Assembly (NCBI GenBank): GCA_030068145.1
Contig: JAPJBO010000353.1
Span: 62,001-126,000, forward strand
DNA from: Diplonema papillatum
Lineage: Eukaryota; Euglenozoa; Diplonemea; Diplonemida; Diplonemidae
Length of the DNA: 64,000 bases
Direction of reading: 5' to 3'
This document shows, one piece after another, positions 21,656 to 33,300 of this stretch (position 1 is the stretch's first letter; every line of letters begins with the position of its first letter). Below the pieces are notes generated by a model that ran no database searches, had not been told where the DNA came from, and saw only the letters and a list, made by a program, of their open reading frames with translations. A program made the translations under genes and the position numbers.

Positions 21656-21736
21656 ACCAGCGCACCGCACCGCACCGACCGCACCGGTGCGGTACCCGGT
21701 GCGGTGCGCACCGGTGCGCCGCACCGCACCGGCCCA
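21656..21736. repeat. GCACCGGTGC palindrome cluster, right of retroelement
   Basis: Tandem GCACC units with embedded GCACCGGTGC and CCGCACCGGTGCGG palindromes, mirror-like to 17064-17111. About 30 bases separate it from the end of the retroelement. Confidence 0.85.
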
Positions 21737-22157
21737 CCGCCCATTGCCTACGGCAGGGCAGGGCATGAAAAGCGCAATATAAGATACATGCTCCTCCGTC
21801 GTACCCCTTGTTCGCCAACTTGGCACCAGTATCCACGGCACTCGCCCGTTCTTCCCGCAGAGGATGTTGCAGAAAGGGCACTCGCATGGCACACACTAAG
21901 CGCAAAATGGTAAGGGGCACGTCTGACTACAAACTTATGGACAAAGGAAGGGAGGCACGAAACCCTTCAAACTCGCAGCTTTCTTGTGACTTCCTGCAAG
22001 TGCTAGCGCACAGGCAGAACAGAGCGACTTTTTACACACTGTCTCAGGACCAAGGAAGAAGGCTAAATGCCAAGACCCACCTAGCGCATGATCCTGAAAC
22101 GGCTTCAGCTTGGCAAAGCTGAACGCGGAGTACTCGCCTCAGATGTGCGTTGTTGGT
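21737..22157. other. Intergenic stretch
   Basis: Between the palindrome cluster and the stop of the next gene. No gene or clear repeat is seen; CCTACGGCAG near 21748 echoes the same word at 17047, outside the other palindrome cluster. Confidence 0.45.
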
Positions 22158-22865
22158 TCAACGTGTCATCTTCGGCTGCGGGGGGAGCGGTGCGGGCGTC
22201 GACTCGTTGTTGCGTGGAGAACAGAGGAGGAGCGGACAATCAGACTCGTGAGGGTGGAAGTCGTAGAATATCACACAGTCGGGGTCCTTGTCAGTATCAC
22301 ACACGCCGGTCGTGACTTCCTCATCTGGTGAATAATCATCCAATCGAAACTCCTCGGCTAATGTACGCGAAAAGTCTTTCAGAACGTTCTTCGGATGAAC
22401 CTGTTTAAAAGTGGCACGATACAAAAACAAGAACCTTTTAAAGTCTTCTGGGGGCCATCGTTGGAGGATTGAAGTGCTCGGCGGTACTGCAGTATGATAC
22501 TGTTGTTTCTCAAAAGCTCTGCAGCGTACGAGCTGTCGTAGTTTAGCGGGGAGTTATTTGCACGCAAACGCGTACCTAACTATAAGAACATAGCAACATA
22601 CCAAGGTCTTCCAGAGCTGAAGCTTGGTGATCGAGCCGCAATGCTGCTCTTTGATCTGCTGCTCGATGATGTACAGGTTCGTTGAGGACGGAACCCGGAT
22701 GATGAAGTCGAGGTAGTTCCACGTAACGAGTCTCATCTGCACAGAAACCCACCGATCAGCGATGCGCTGAACGTCCGCTGGTGTCATCGGGGGGCGATCC
22801 GAGAACAAGTTGACCGCTGCGGTGCCCCCACCGCCTCCAGCTTTTTTCGCTCCTTTCTTGACCAT
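22158..22865 (-). CDS. Small conserved-looking protein, ubiquitin-like region
   Basis: Two exons in phase: 22602-22865 and 22158-22532; 212 residues, ATG at 22865, stop at 22158. After a Lys/Gly-rich start (MVKKGAKKAGGGGG), residues about 30-90 read ADRWVSVQMRLVTWNYLDF, IIRVPSSTNLYIIEQQIKEQ and SITKLQLWKT, a beta-beta-alpha-beta pattern like the first half of a ubiquitin fold. The second exon has WPPEDFKRFLFLYRATFKQV and a long acidic segment (DDYSPDEEV, DTDKDPDC). The even quality of the frame on both sides of a clean GTATGT-CAG intron supports a real gene. I do not recognise a named family. Confidence 0.7.
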
Positions 22866-23084
22866 TGTTACGCCCTCCTAACGGCCCCCCTCCGCAACCT
22901 TCCCCCTCCTATCATTTTTCTGGAGTATTTTGACGTTGAAAGAGACGAGCTTTGGTGGCTCAAATTGACCGGAGATGACGCTGTTTTTCGTTTGCCTTGG
23001 CTTCGAGATTGCGTACAGAGCATCTCCTGAGACCCTCTCATCTCCGCAGGCCTCAGGTCTTTTTTTGACGTCGCAAGTTCTCTG

Positions 23085-23165
23085 GGCCCCACCTGGTCCA
23101 GACGAAAATATCGGGGAGTATCGGGGAGTTTCGGGGAGTTTCGGGGAAATTCGGGGAATTTCCTT
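23085..23165. repeat. CGGGGA-repeat dispersed element, copy 1
   Basis: CACCTGGTCCAGACGAAAAT followed by five to six near-tandem copies of TCGGGGAGTT. The same head and repeat occur at 56505-56570, and the inverted-order partner at 24560-24625. Confidence 0.75.
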
Positions 23166-24377
23166 TGTGGCGACCCTGGGGACGCCCGAAGCGACACCGA
23201 AGTCGAGACGCAGGCTGCGACCATCGGCCCAAAGCGCCACAAGGGAAGCGGCGGATGCCGGCGCCAACACCGCCATCGAGAACGCCGCAGAAGGCGACGA
23301 CACTAGGACGGCCGCTGCAACGAAGCGGCGGCGTAAGGACTCGCCATCATCGAAGACAGAGACGTGCACTCCGCGGCGGGCAGAGGTGCAAGATAAGGTA
23401 CCAGTGACGAAGAGAGGTAGCACGGAGAGGTAGTCACGAAAGAAAGCAGATGCAGATTATCGCCACAGGCTCTTTGCATGCTAACCCTAACCACCAGGAC
23501 CAGGGGCAGTTTCGGTCGAAGACGGCAATTCGAGCGAGGAGTAAGGTTGATAACCAAAATGAGAGGCACGATGGCCATCCGGAAAGCAGGGTTGCAGGAT
23601 GATGCTTGGCCAAGGATAAGGTTGCTATGGCGACTGGGACAGAGAGATAACGCAAGATAGAGAGTCCTCCTTATGGGGTGGTCACACCTTCGCAGTCCCA
23701 GGGCCTCCACCCACCTGCATACGGTCGTCGACTGACCATTCCCGAGACGAGTTGGAATGCGGGTACCATCTTTCCGGAGGTTTCCGGTTCCTCCCGTACT
23801 CTACAACTCCCCACATAAGTGAACGTGGACTCCGAAGTGGACACTCCTTTCAACCGGGTGCACGAATTCAGAATTCCGGGATGGGTTGACCCACTGTTTC
23901 CGATGCGGCTTCCAATCATCGAAGGCTAAACTCGGGTGCAGGAGCGGTGCTCGTCGTTCGGGACCAGATGGGGGACGACTGGGTCTGCCCGGTTTACACG
24001 TGACTGCTGCAGCGTGGTCAGAAGTGGGAAGGTCATCGGGAAATGGCGGGCGCGAATACTTCTTGCCCAAACCAAAACCCAAGAGGGAATCGGAGAGTTT
24101 GACGTAAGAATGGCAAACTCGTGGTACCGAAGGTTGCAACCGCAAACAGAAGAGTCAGATGATGGTTGAACCTGCGCACATGCACACGACGCGTCCTGTT
24201 CAGACAGGCAAGTCCTGCAGGTCCTGCAGGCCCTCCAAATCCGCAGGCTGCAGGGTATGCCTCAACAGCTGCCCAGGAGTCCAAGCTACGTTGGTAGATG
24301 CATCCGATTAGGAGAGGAAGAGGATCGGAGGAGGAGGAACACGGACGGCCCAAGAGAGCCGCGTCCGAAGCACACTA

Positions 24378-24532
24378 GCACACCTACCTGCACACCTCAC
24401 CCACTTGCCCGCCAATCCACCCACCCGTCTACCCAACTACCCACCTGTTCACCCATCCACCGACCTGCCTCCCACCATCCACCCATCTGTCCACTCAACT
24501 ACCAACCTGTACACCTGCCCACCCACCGGCAG
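24378..24532. repeat. Degenerate CCAC/CCACC microsatellite
   Basis: About 155 bases of imperfect CCAC, CACC and CCAT words with a strong C/A purine-pyrimidine bias on the plus strand. Confidence 0.85.
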
Positions 24533-24559
24533 CCCCACTTTTTCCCACAAGAATCGGGC

Positions 24560-24625
24560 TGAGTATCGGGGAGTTTCGGGGAAGTGTCGGGGAGTTTCGG
24601 GGAACTTACCAGGAGCCCGGACCAG
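24560..24625. repeat. CGGGGA-repeat dispersed element, copy 2
   Basis: Four near-tandem copies of TCGGGGAGTTT/GTCGGGGAG followed by CAGGAGCCCGGACCAGGTGG, in which the GGACCAGGTGG is the reverse complement of the CCACCTGGTCC head seen in the other copies. Confidence 0.7.
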
Positions 24626-26014
24626 GTGGGTCTCTGGCTTTCGTCACCCGCGTCTTAGCGTCTTACATGAAAGGGTGGCTCTGCGGCACGCTTTTGTAGC
24701 ATTATTTTGTTTCAGTCGCCCTGCGGTCAAAGTAACACACGCCCGAGCGGTAGTACACACAGCCGTAAACACACCGACGCCCTGATATTTGAACACAACG
24801 GCGTGCTGAAGCAGAGAGGAACGAGCTTTTATTTATATTCGTCTGAACACCCGCATTTCGTAAATCAGAAGACGTGCCGAACAACGGTTCCAAAGCTCGA
24901 CGTCAAAGAAAGACCGTGTAAAAACTAATGAAGAAAAAGATCGGAAAAGGGAGAGCGCTCTCGTGGTAACGAGCTCACTTTCTCCCTTTTTATAAAGGTG
25001 ACAATACACGAGATGGATGACCGGTATTGGTCACAGCTCTGCATCTGCGTTCTTTATGAGCGAAAATGCTGTGGGTATCCTGAGCGTATATCAACGAGTG
25101 AACACATACAAGGCGGGATCTATTTCGCCACCTGGTATCAGGTAGCGCCAGCGTATCAATTTGCACGCCTGGTTTATAGCTCCTGAAATAGCCAGAAGAC
25201 ATAACGTGTAGCACATCGATACTTCATACGGAACGGTACTCTGTGAAGAACTCGTCCTAAACTTGAAGTCCAGACCTCGCCCACTAACCAAGGGCGGTAC
25301 CCGACATTACTCGGGTAGCAACTCATCGCCGCTGCTGTTGATTGGCCATCAACAGCTTCCCGAGCGCGAGCATATTCAGCAACCGTAGGCACAACGCCAT
25401 ATCTGACTTCACCACACGTCAACAGTGAACAAGTTGCCGCAGTCATCGCCACATCCTAAGGAGTCTGTCTCGACCATAGAAGAGATGCAATACACCTGTG
25501 TTGTTTTCCTTGGTGACGTTGGGGAGCAGATGCACCAGACTGGTGGCATGTCGGGCGCTGCACGGGCCGTGCTTTCCGTGTATCAAGCCGTCTTTCTGGG
25601 GGTGAAGGAGTGGCATACCGGATACTTGATGCCGATCGTGAGAACAATGCTATGATCGGTAAGGTTGATGAAGTACATCGTGCTTTCAGACGTTACCTGT
25701 GCAATTTTGGTTGGTCAGAGCCTCTGTGTGAAAACTAAGTCTCAATAGGTTGTTACATCGAGTTTCGTTTTCGACCACTGATCGCTGAATACTTTTTTTA
25801 CAATTTCGAAAACTTGTATCCCCGGCAAGCCAGACAGCCGCCAAGCCAGCTGGGTAAGCCAGCTGGGGTTGGCTGGCTTGAGCACAGAAGCCAAGGCTGG
25901 TGTGGCTGGTCCCATTCGTGGCGCGGAGAAAATACGAGTGGGCCAGATGAACTTGTTCTCTGCCAAACTGCCGGACTCTTGTAAGCAAACGTGGTTCGCC
26001 GTCACTTTTACTAC

Positions 26015-28890
26015 CTGAAAGAAATCCTGGACCTGCGTCTGTCTGCTTTCCTCCTTTTTTGGAACAAAACTTCTGAAGAGAGACAGCCGGGTTTCTGAAG
26101 TCTCCGCGACGTGCCCCTTTACTGAGCTGCGTTCGCATTTCTGCCACTGCACAAATTGGACGCAATTCTGTTCCTAAAAGGTACTGTGAAAACACGTAGG
26201 GCATACCGCAGCGAGAAGGTGCTCGAAGTTCTTCGACACGTATGAGCAAGACGTCCAAATGTGGGATGGCCCCTGCGCGAGAATGTCAACGTCGTACGTG
26301 TCAAGGCAGTCTCGGTGCATTGGATCCCAAATCTGTTTTGAGGGTGGAATTTGGCAAATTCTTACCCTTCGTGGTTCTGTTGCAGATGGTCTCTGCTCTC
26401 CGTCGAAACCAGGAAACGGCAGCCGCGTGACACATTTTAGCGGTGAGGAGTGAAGGATGGCACACCTTGATGAACTTGTCGCAGTGAGACATGAGGCGGT
26501 TCCCATCAGTCGAGTACATGCAGTCCCACACCGTCGTTGTGTGGCCGCGTAACGCATGCATTTGAATGAAAGAGATGGCGCTAAGAATACGGACGAAAGG
26601 TTCGTGAGACCTGTAGTGGGTGTGGGCATGCAGGTTGAATGCCAATGAACATTTTGACATGAAACAGTCATCGCAATGTGAATACATTTCCCGCCAAGAA
26701 ATACAACACCGCGGTGCTTGAGTTGTGCACACCTTGTGATGGCAAGGGTATTGCCACCGACGCTTTGATAAGCAATGGACACGATGACGCCTTTACTCAT
26801 GTGCGGAAGGCGATCGGAGACACGGAGGAGCTTTCCTCGAGAGACGAGGTACTTTCGACAGACGTTGTCCTGTGTTCGTTTCGACGGTATTGGGGCAGGA
26901 CTTGCACTGACACCCGAAACAACGGGCGGTTAACAACAATGATACCGATAACGACAAAGTTCATTGCACAGGGTATAACCTCTCGTGCGATGACTGCACG
27001 ACGTGGAAAAGAAAGCAACGACAATAATTCTAGATAGACCGCGAGTGCACAGGCTTGAAATGACTTGTGCACAGGAGGGGTTCTGTACGAGTACTTTTTG
27101 TCGGCTTCGTTCCGTGTGTGTTCCGTTCTGCACTCTGCACAACTGCACGAACAGAAGGCGATACCTGACAGCCTGTAACTATAAACTTCCCGTCGGGGCT
27201 GAAGGCGCAGCAGGTAATGATGCCGGGATGAGCGAGCTCCCTACTCGTGCACCCAACTGTCATGTCCCACAGAATAAGAGTGCTATCGCGAGCTGTTGAC
27301 GCGGCGAACTTCTTGTCAGGAGACATCGAGATGCTGACGACCGACTCGCGATGACCCATCATGATCCGAACCAGTTTGCGCTTCGACGTGTCGTAGACGA
27401 AGATGTCGCTGCTTTCTTGTTCTGCCACTGCAAGTAGCGGCCTGTTCGGAGAACAGCAAAGCGTTCGCACTCTTGACGGAACACCCGCGAAGTACGTCAC
27501 GTTGTACCCTATCAGTGGACGCATCCCGTTGGGCCACTCACGACACCGAGACGGCTGTATCCCTTCCTTTCGACTGCGTATCAGCTTGTCGATACCCTGT
27601 TGTACATTCTTTTTTTTAAATTTTGCCACTCTGATCTTGGCACTCTTGTCTAAGACTGGAAACTGAAAGCCTGAAGGCGAAAGGTTGCCGGTCAGCATGA
27701 TGAATGCCGGTCCTACAAAATCGCACACCTGCAGGGGGTGTGGGTGTGCAATAAGGATGAGGAGGGAAGAGAATGAACACACCATGTCATCGTCGCAGGG
27801 CTGGATGTCCGTGACCAGGTGCCGGAAAAAGGTTTTGAACTCGCTCCACTCGATAGCGCCGCTGTGATCCTTGTCACTAAGCTCGAACATGCGGGTGATC
27901 TCTTCTTTGCTCTTGACGAGGCTCATGCGCTGAAACCCTTCTCGCAATGCATCGAATGTTATCTTGGTGCGGTCTCCGCTCGGATTCGTCTGGGCCAACA
28001 AGTCGAAAAGCGCGCGGAGCTGATCGTCTGTACTGGTGCCTTCTGCCCACTGTTCGTTCTCACCCAGAAGCCCACGGACGGAGTCCTCAAAGCTGCCCAT
28101 AATCGAACTCATCCTTCGCACCCTGATACTACCCCGCGAGCGGCGTGACAACGTCCCTTTTCTTGGCACTTCGAGAAGCTGTTTGAAAGTGAAAGTTCGT
28201 TTGAAACTCGTTGGTTTAAGATTCTTAGCTGACTTTTGGCAATAGGAATATCTTCAAACGCATCGTGTTCTTAAAGGTGGTGAATACACAGGTAAGAGTA
28301 TAGGTGTGTACCTTCCTACGAAACGTGCAAAGACTCTCTGTGATGTGACATGCATCCGTCATCAAGTGCAAACGTGAACATGGCTAACATACGGACTGAT
28401 CCCTTCCTTGCGCTACACTTGCATTTCGCTTCATCGCCTGCAATAGTTGGTTGGAAGAGTCGTCAGGGGTCGTGCAAATTTTGTTCTGTCCGAAAAACGG
28501 GCGATAGATCCCGTCAGAGTTGCTTGGGCTGACTTCGAAGCTCCTCTCAGAATAGCAACGAAATGAGAGAACTTGCGCTTCGCCCATTGTTTGCTCCCAG
28601 GTGAAGCGATCAACGTAAAGTAACCCGCTTCCTGCTCGACGTCCGTGCAAAAAGGGATACGGCGCGTGTCCTAAATTCAAACCCGCATAGTTTGCTTTCA
28701 AGTAATACGATGTTGCGGAGTGTCAGAAGCAGAACAAAGTACATACGACGTCTATCCGCTTGACGCTGGAGTACCCCGACTCTTCGCTGTTGTCAACTGA
28801 CGGTGCCAAAGTCTTACCCGACGGTTCACAGAGCTTAATCGGCGTGTCATCTGACACTTTTGGGGCGGCAACGGAGCCACCGCACCCCAT
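26015..28890 (-). CDS. EF-hand and WD40 protein with MGCGGS acylation motif
   Basis: Seven exons join in phase: 28747-28890, 27783-28178, 27165-27728, 26733-26851, 26466-26580, 26207-26332 and 26015-26146. The ATG at 28890 gives MGCGGSVAA, a classic N-myristoylation plus Cys-palmitoylation start. Residues about 75-150 hold an EF-hand region with a canonical loop (DKDHSGAIEWSEF). Then come WD40 blades (LAVAEQESSDIFVYDTSK, MMGHRESVVSISMSPD, STLILWDM, ALRGHTTTVWDCMYSTDG, DKFIKIWDPM). A 54-base intron (27729-27782) is in frame. No stop is found; the gene continues below 26015. The link of the first exon to the rest rests on phase, and the acceptors of the 26733-26851 and 26466-26580 exons are the least sure. 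Role: probably a membrane-attached calcium-responsive scaffold (inference). Confidence 0.75.
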
Positions 28891-30324
28891 ATAATGCGCA
28901 CCCCCTTCAGCTTGCCGACGCGCGGGCAAGTCGGCCCTGCCTGTCTCGTGGATGCTCAAAATTTCGTGCTACAGAGTCTGCTGCCGAGGATACAGAGAAC
29001 TACGCGACTGACTAGAGCATGAGTCCCGTGGATCTGGTGTTGAGCCTCGTACTCTTCTTGCCTGGTGTAGCAGCGGGTTCTTCGCTTCGGTGCAGAGCAC
29101 AACGGTTAAGCATGCAAAGCTTGTGCCGACGTTAGCGCCAAGTCACAACCTGGTATGTCCTGTGGTTGACCGTCTCTGCAGGTTGTGTTCGCGCGCTGCG
29201 CCCCAAGGAATGCTGCACTGTTGATACTTTGATTCGGAAAACTCGGTCAAACCAACCCGTGAAATTTTGACTTCAATGAAGCAGACATCCTCCGGGTCGC
29301 AGCTCACCTGCCAGATCGTCCCGATGGGGTTCCGAGGCCAAGCAAGAGAAATGGAGCGGAACCGACTAATTCGAAAAAACATTCTAACTCGTTGGAAGGA
29401 AGGGTACACAGTGAGCTTGCCGTGCTGTGGGCGCGGTTCTAGGCAAAGGTGGAGAGGCGGCAACGATTAAAGCGCAGCAGGGAGTGCGTTGCGCTGTTCT
29501 GTCGGGTGTTGGAAAGAACACGAGTCTGCACAAGAAAATAGAGGGGAACACGTAACATTTTATTCAGTGTTCGACTGTTGTGAAAGGGAAAGGTAGAGTT
29601 TGCAACTCAGAGGGTTCAATGTGACAACGGTAGGCGGCCGAGTCCTGACTGCTCTCATGTGAGGCGGCCTGCAAAATCGATGAATTCTCTGAGGGCCAGC
29701 GTCGAGTCTGTGCAGTTGGTTTCAGTTCGCTTCGTAATGAAGGGAGAATTTGCATGTTAGGCGTTTCTTGTGACGTTTGTGACGGATGTAGCCTTCTTGG
29801 CCTGATTCGAGTCCGAAAAAACTGAAGCCTCGAGGCAAGAGCGTTGAAGTATGGCTAAAGATAAAGGGTCGCCCACGTGATAAGCCGTTAAGCTTGGGAA
29901 CGTTTAAGTACACGGACCACACGGATCTGCATGCACCGTTAAGCAGCGGCAGCCGACGTATCGTGACACCTTTCACATGTAGTTGGTTATCATGAATAGA
30001 CTACATTATAGAAAGAGTAGCGAACAGTTGGCACGTGGCTGCACGCGGGTCCGAAGGCCGTCTCACCTCGCCTTGGCTGTAGGAAACGTTCCGCAAAATA
30101 GGGCATAACAGAACAGAAACGGCGTTGGCACAAACTGTCAGAAGTTCGCATCGCTTTATCGTGAGCCGGCGGTGCCGTTTGCTGGGGCCGTGCAAGTAGT
30201 ATTTTTGAAAACGCCAGAACAAGTGCTGTCTTCGCAGGCTTCGGCTTGTGTTTGTGTGTGCTGAGGTCACTAGGTCGTGGGGTCTACTAGCAGGCGTTTT
30301 TACGAGTCGCCAACGACGAATACA
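28891..30324. other. Intergenic stretch
   Basis: Between the acylated WD40 gene and the 3' end of the TRIM-like gene. A minus-strand frame near 29143-29340 (DPEDVCFIEVKISRVGLTEF) might be an isolated exon. The block around 29842-29893 (GTTGAAGTATGG, CACGTGATAAGCCGTT) recurs at 51955-52040 and in part at 54050. Confidence 0.4.
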
Positions 30325-33300
30325 CTAGCCACGTCGATGGGAAAACAAGAAAAAGGTACCGTTGGAATGATTGGATGGCGGTCGCTGAGCTGTGGCGGGG
30401 GCGAAGCCGCCATGTGCACCGGGCAAAGCGGGCTGAACAGGCGAAGAGTGACGAGTAGGCTGGTACGGGCTGGTACCGGCTTGGCGGGGCGGCGATACGC
30501 GGCTCCCGGGCACAGGTACGGCGGGGTTGTTCGTGTTGCGCCGCAGAAGCATGCTGGCCTGCAGCTGCTGGTGCTGGTGCTGGTGCGCCATCTGCTGCTG
30601 CTGCATGTGTCTCTGCTGCTGCACCTGTTGCTGCGCCTGCTTCAGCTCACGCTGCGCGAGCTGCTGCTCCTGCTGCTGCTTCTCCAGCATTTGCTGCGTG
30701 ATCTGCACCTGCTGCTCCCTCAGAAACTGTTCAAGGCGGCTCGACTGTGTCGTGGTTTTTGGAGGCATGCAAATACTGCAGGGTATAGTACGAGCTGCGA
30801 CTCCCATGTACGTTACAACGTTTCCAGACAGCGTTCGCAGCGCAATCGGTAAACACCACTATCAGAAACAATCAAGTCAAGCACAGCCGGAAAAGTTTGG
30901 CGTATGAGCAAAGAGGTGTTCGTGTCGCAGAATATTTGTACAGCAAAACAAAGGCCCTCTATTCAAGAAGGCGGATCCATTTCCAACAGGAAAAGGTGAC
31001 GACTGTACAAGCCGTGCTTGAGATGATTCCATACTTTTGCGCAAGCCCAGGACTCAAAAAAAGAAAGACTGAGCAGAGATTGGGGTAAGGAAGCAGACGT
31101 TAACTTTCTGTGCCTCGCTGGCGGCCTGTACTTCTTGTGTCCTGCTCGCTGTTTCAGCCTGCATCTGCCACACGCGCTTCGTCTCTTCTTCTAGCTGGTT
31201 CTTCTGGATATCTTGCAGCTTTTTGAGATCCTCGGAAGCGGCCACTTCGAAGGCCAGCGATTGCTGCGCCATCAGCTTCGCTGTCTCGTCGATGCGTCCC
31301 TTCAAATCCTTGATCTGCTGCTCGTGGAAGTTCTGCTGAGCAATCACACGCTGCTGCTCAACCAACTCTCGTTTAGTGTCGCTGCAGTTGTTTAAGTGTC
31401 TGTTTGTGGTCTATGAAATGCCGACACTAGACGAAGCTGGCGCCGCTCAACGCTTTCCTCCCGAAGTCTCTCTTGAAGAATGTGAAAACGGGTTTTTGCT
31501 TAGAGGCTTTTCGTGTTATTTTGCAAATGCTTTGAGCTATCTTTGTGTCTGAACTTTCAGTCGTCTCTCTTGAAGAATAAAACACATCTCAGCTTCACCA
31601 AGCGCATGGAGCTTAATCGTGTAGAATAGCACGTTTCATCTCTAGGATGTGAGCCATTCAGAGTGTGCTTCGATGGAGGCCTCTGGGGAACGAAGGCCTG
31701 GGAACGTTGTGCGAGAAAGTGACTGCGCAATGGAAAAAGACGGGCATACTGTACAGACTGCCGCAGCTTCAAGCACTCCTCCTGCAGATACGAAATCTCA
31801 GGGTCCATGTCCATCGTGTGAGGAGGCGGGCTTCTTGCTGTCAACCTGCGCGTTTGTTATGCATGTAGCTCTGTGCGATGGGGGCCATGCAATTGAGCAT
31901 ACGCGGACTGAAGTCTTCTTCGTACTGTTGCAAAGACAAGGCAGAAAGAAAATGGCATACGCTCTTGCCCTCCCGATGCTGCCAGCTGGTAGCCTGTGGA
32001 CTGCTCCTTTGATGGAGAGGCCTGATGTCAGGGTAACACCTGTCGGGATATCTGCCAACGGTATCAGTGTCACCTGGTCGTGAGAACAATGAATGGAGGC
32101 AGCAGGCGTGTAGCGCCCAGCAGGTATCGCGACGTGCGCCACGCATTGTCGGTTGTAGTACAGGCCAACTCGGTTCAACTCGAGATCCAAGAAAACACCG
32201 AGAAGGGAGCCCGGGGTCCAAGGCGGGCATTCAAGCGACATCGGAACCATGCCGCTCAGTTTGTCAACGCACCAAGCAAGTCCCGTAGTGGATCCCATAG
32301 ACCCAGTCCCTTCGGCCACCAGCCCCACAATAACGTGGGTGCCCAGGCGGTTGTCGTTGTGCATGGCGTCGATGCGAACCTCCCAGTAGTGCCTGCCTGC
32401 TTCGAACGTGGCTGTGCCCTTGAACAAAACGTGTCCCGAGCCCGTGCCGTTGAAAGACGCCGTCAGCTGATTGTTGCTCAGCGTGATCGGGCTCTTTGTG
32501 TGATCCGTCAGTTCTGGCGTGGTCCACGTGAAGTTGATACGATCGCCGACAGGGAACAGAGGGTGCGATAGATCGCGCATCTCCAAGTACGAAGGCATCG
32601 ACAAAGGCGTGGGTACTTTCGTGAGGAAGACCTTCGAGAACAAGTCGTCGGGTACCTGCGTGGTGTGCGCTTCGTAGAGCACAAAGCAGTCATCTGCCGG
32701 TGCAAGCAATGAAAAGACCCTTATGCGCTGGGAACAACCTACCGGGTATATCATCATCATGATGTGTTTGTGCGCTTGCATCCTAATCCCTAATCATTCC
32801 TCAACTACTTCCAACGTGACAGGTGCTTCTGACTGGCGCAGAGACGCGTTGGTGGTGGGGGATAAAAAAGAACAAACCACTTCGTTGTTGAACTTCAGAC
32901 TGGTGTAGTTGGGAAGCACAACCGGATGGTTCACAGCGTCTGCAAAATTGTCACCGATGGTGGCTCGCACCTTCATGATGCCCTGCCCCCACTTCTTCGA
33001 GTCTTCGGGATTCATGACTTCAGGGTTTGCAGTCAGCAACCCATCAATCTTGTTCAAAGCAGAGGATATCCCGTGTCGCAGCGTCCGAATGCGCTCCTCA
33101 GAAGGATGGAAAAGCTGATGCTGCGCTGCCGCGTGACCTTGCACGCGCCGGACGAGGTTGTTCCTGTATGGGTGAATGCACTAGCTTTTCTTGCGCACCT
33201 CTCTTTGCTGCCTAGATGCTTACTTCCAGTGATAGAACAATACCGCGCCGGTGATGTTGCTTACCACCGCCACAGAACAGTCATCATACTTGTGCACTTC

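Larger units (their letters stand above)
22866..26014. other. Repeat-rich stretch, no gene supported
   Basis: About 3.1 kb upstream of the small gene and downstream of the WD40 gene. It holds two CGGGGA-repeat copies (23085-23165, 24560-24625), a CCAC microsatellite (24378-24532) and an imperfect AGCCAGCTGG palindrome pair at about 25838-25870. A plus-strand frame at 22975-23433 spans the first CGGGGA block and is low-complexity afterwards. Minus-strand 25174-25452 and plus-strand 25425-25655 are open but without partner exons. 3' exons of the WD40 gene may lie between 25100 and 26014. Confidence 0.4.

Noticed and set aside
21640-21670. Possible tRNA B box (GGTTCGATGCC) on the minus strand
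   Set aside because: No A box or cloverleaf around it; the flanks are the GCACC palindrome cluster.
22975-23433. Plus-strand frame of 152 codons
   Set aside because: Covers a dispersed CGGGGA repeat and then a basic low-complexity stretch; no partner exon.
24257-24785. Pro/Thr/His-rich plus-strand frames
   Set aside because: Explained by the CCAC microsatellite and the second CGGGGA repeat.
28384-28701. Exon between the MGCGGS exon and the EF-hand exon
   Set aside because: Two registers are open, but neither joins both neighbours in phase; direct splicing from 28747 to 28178 does.
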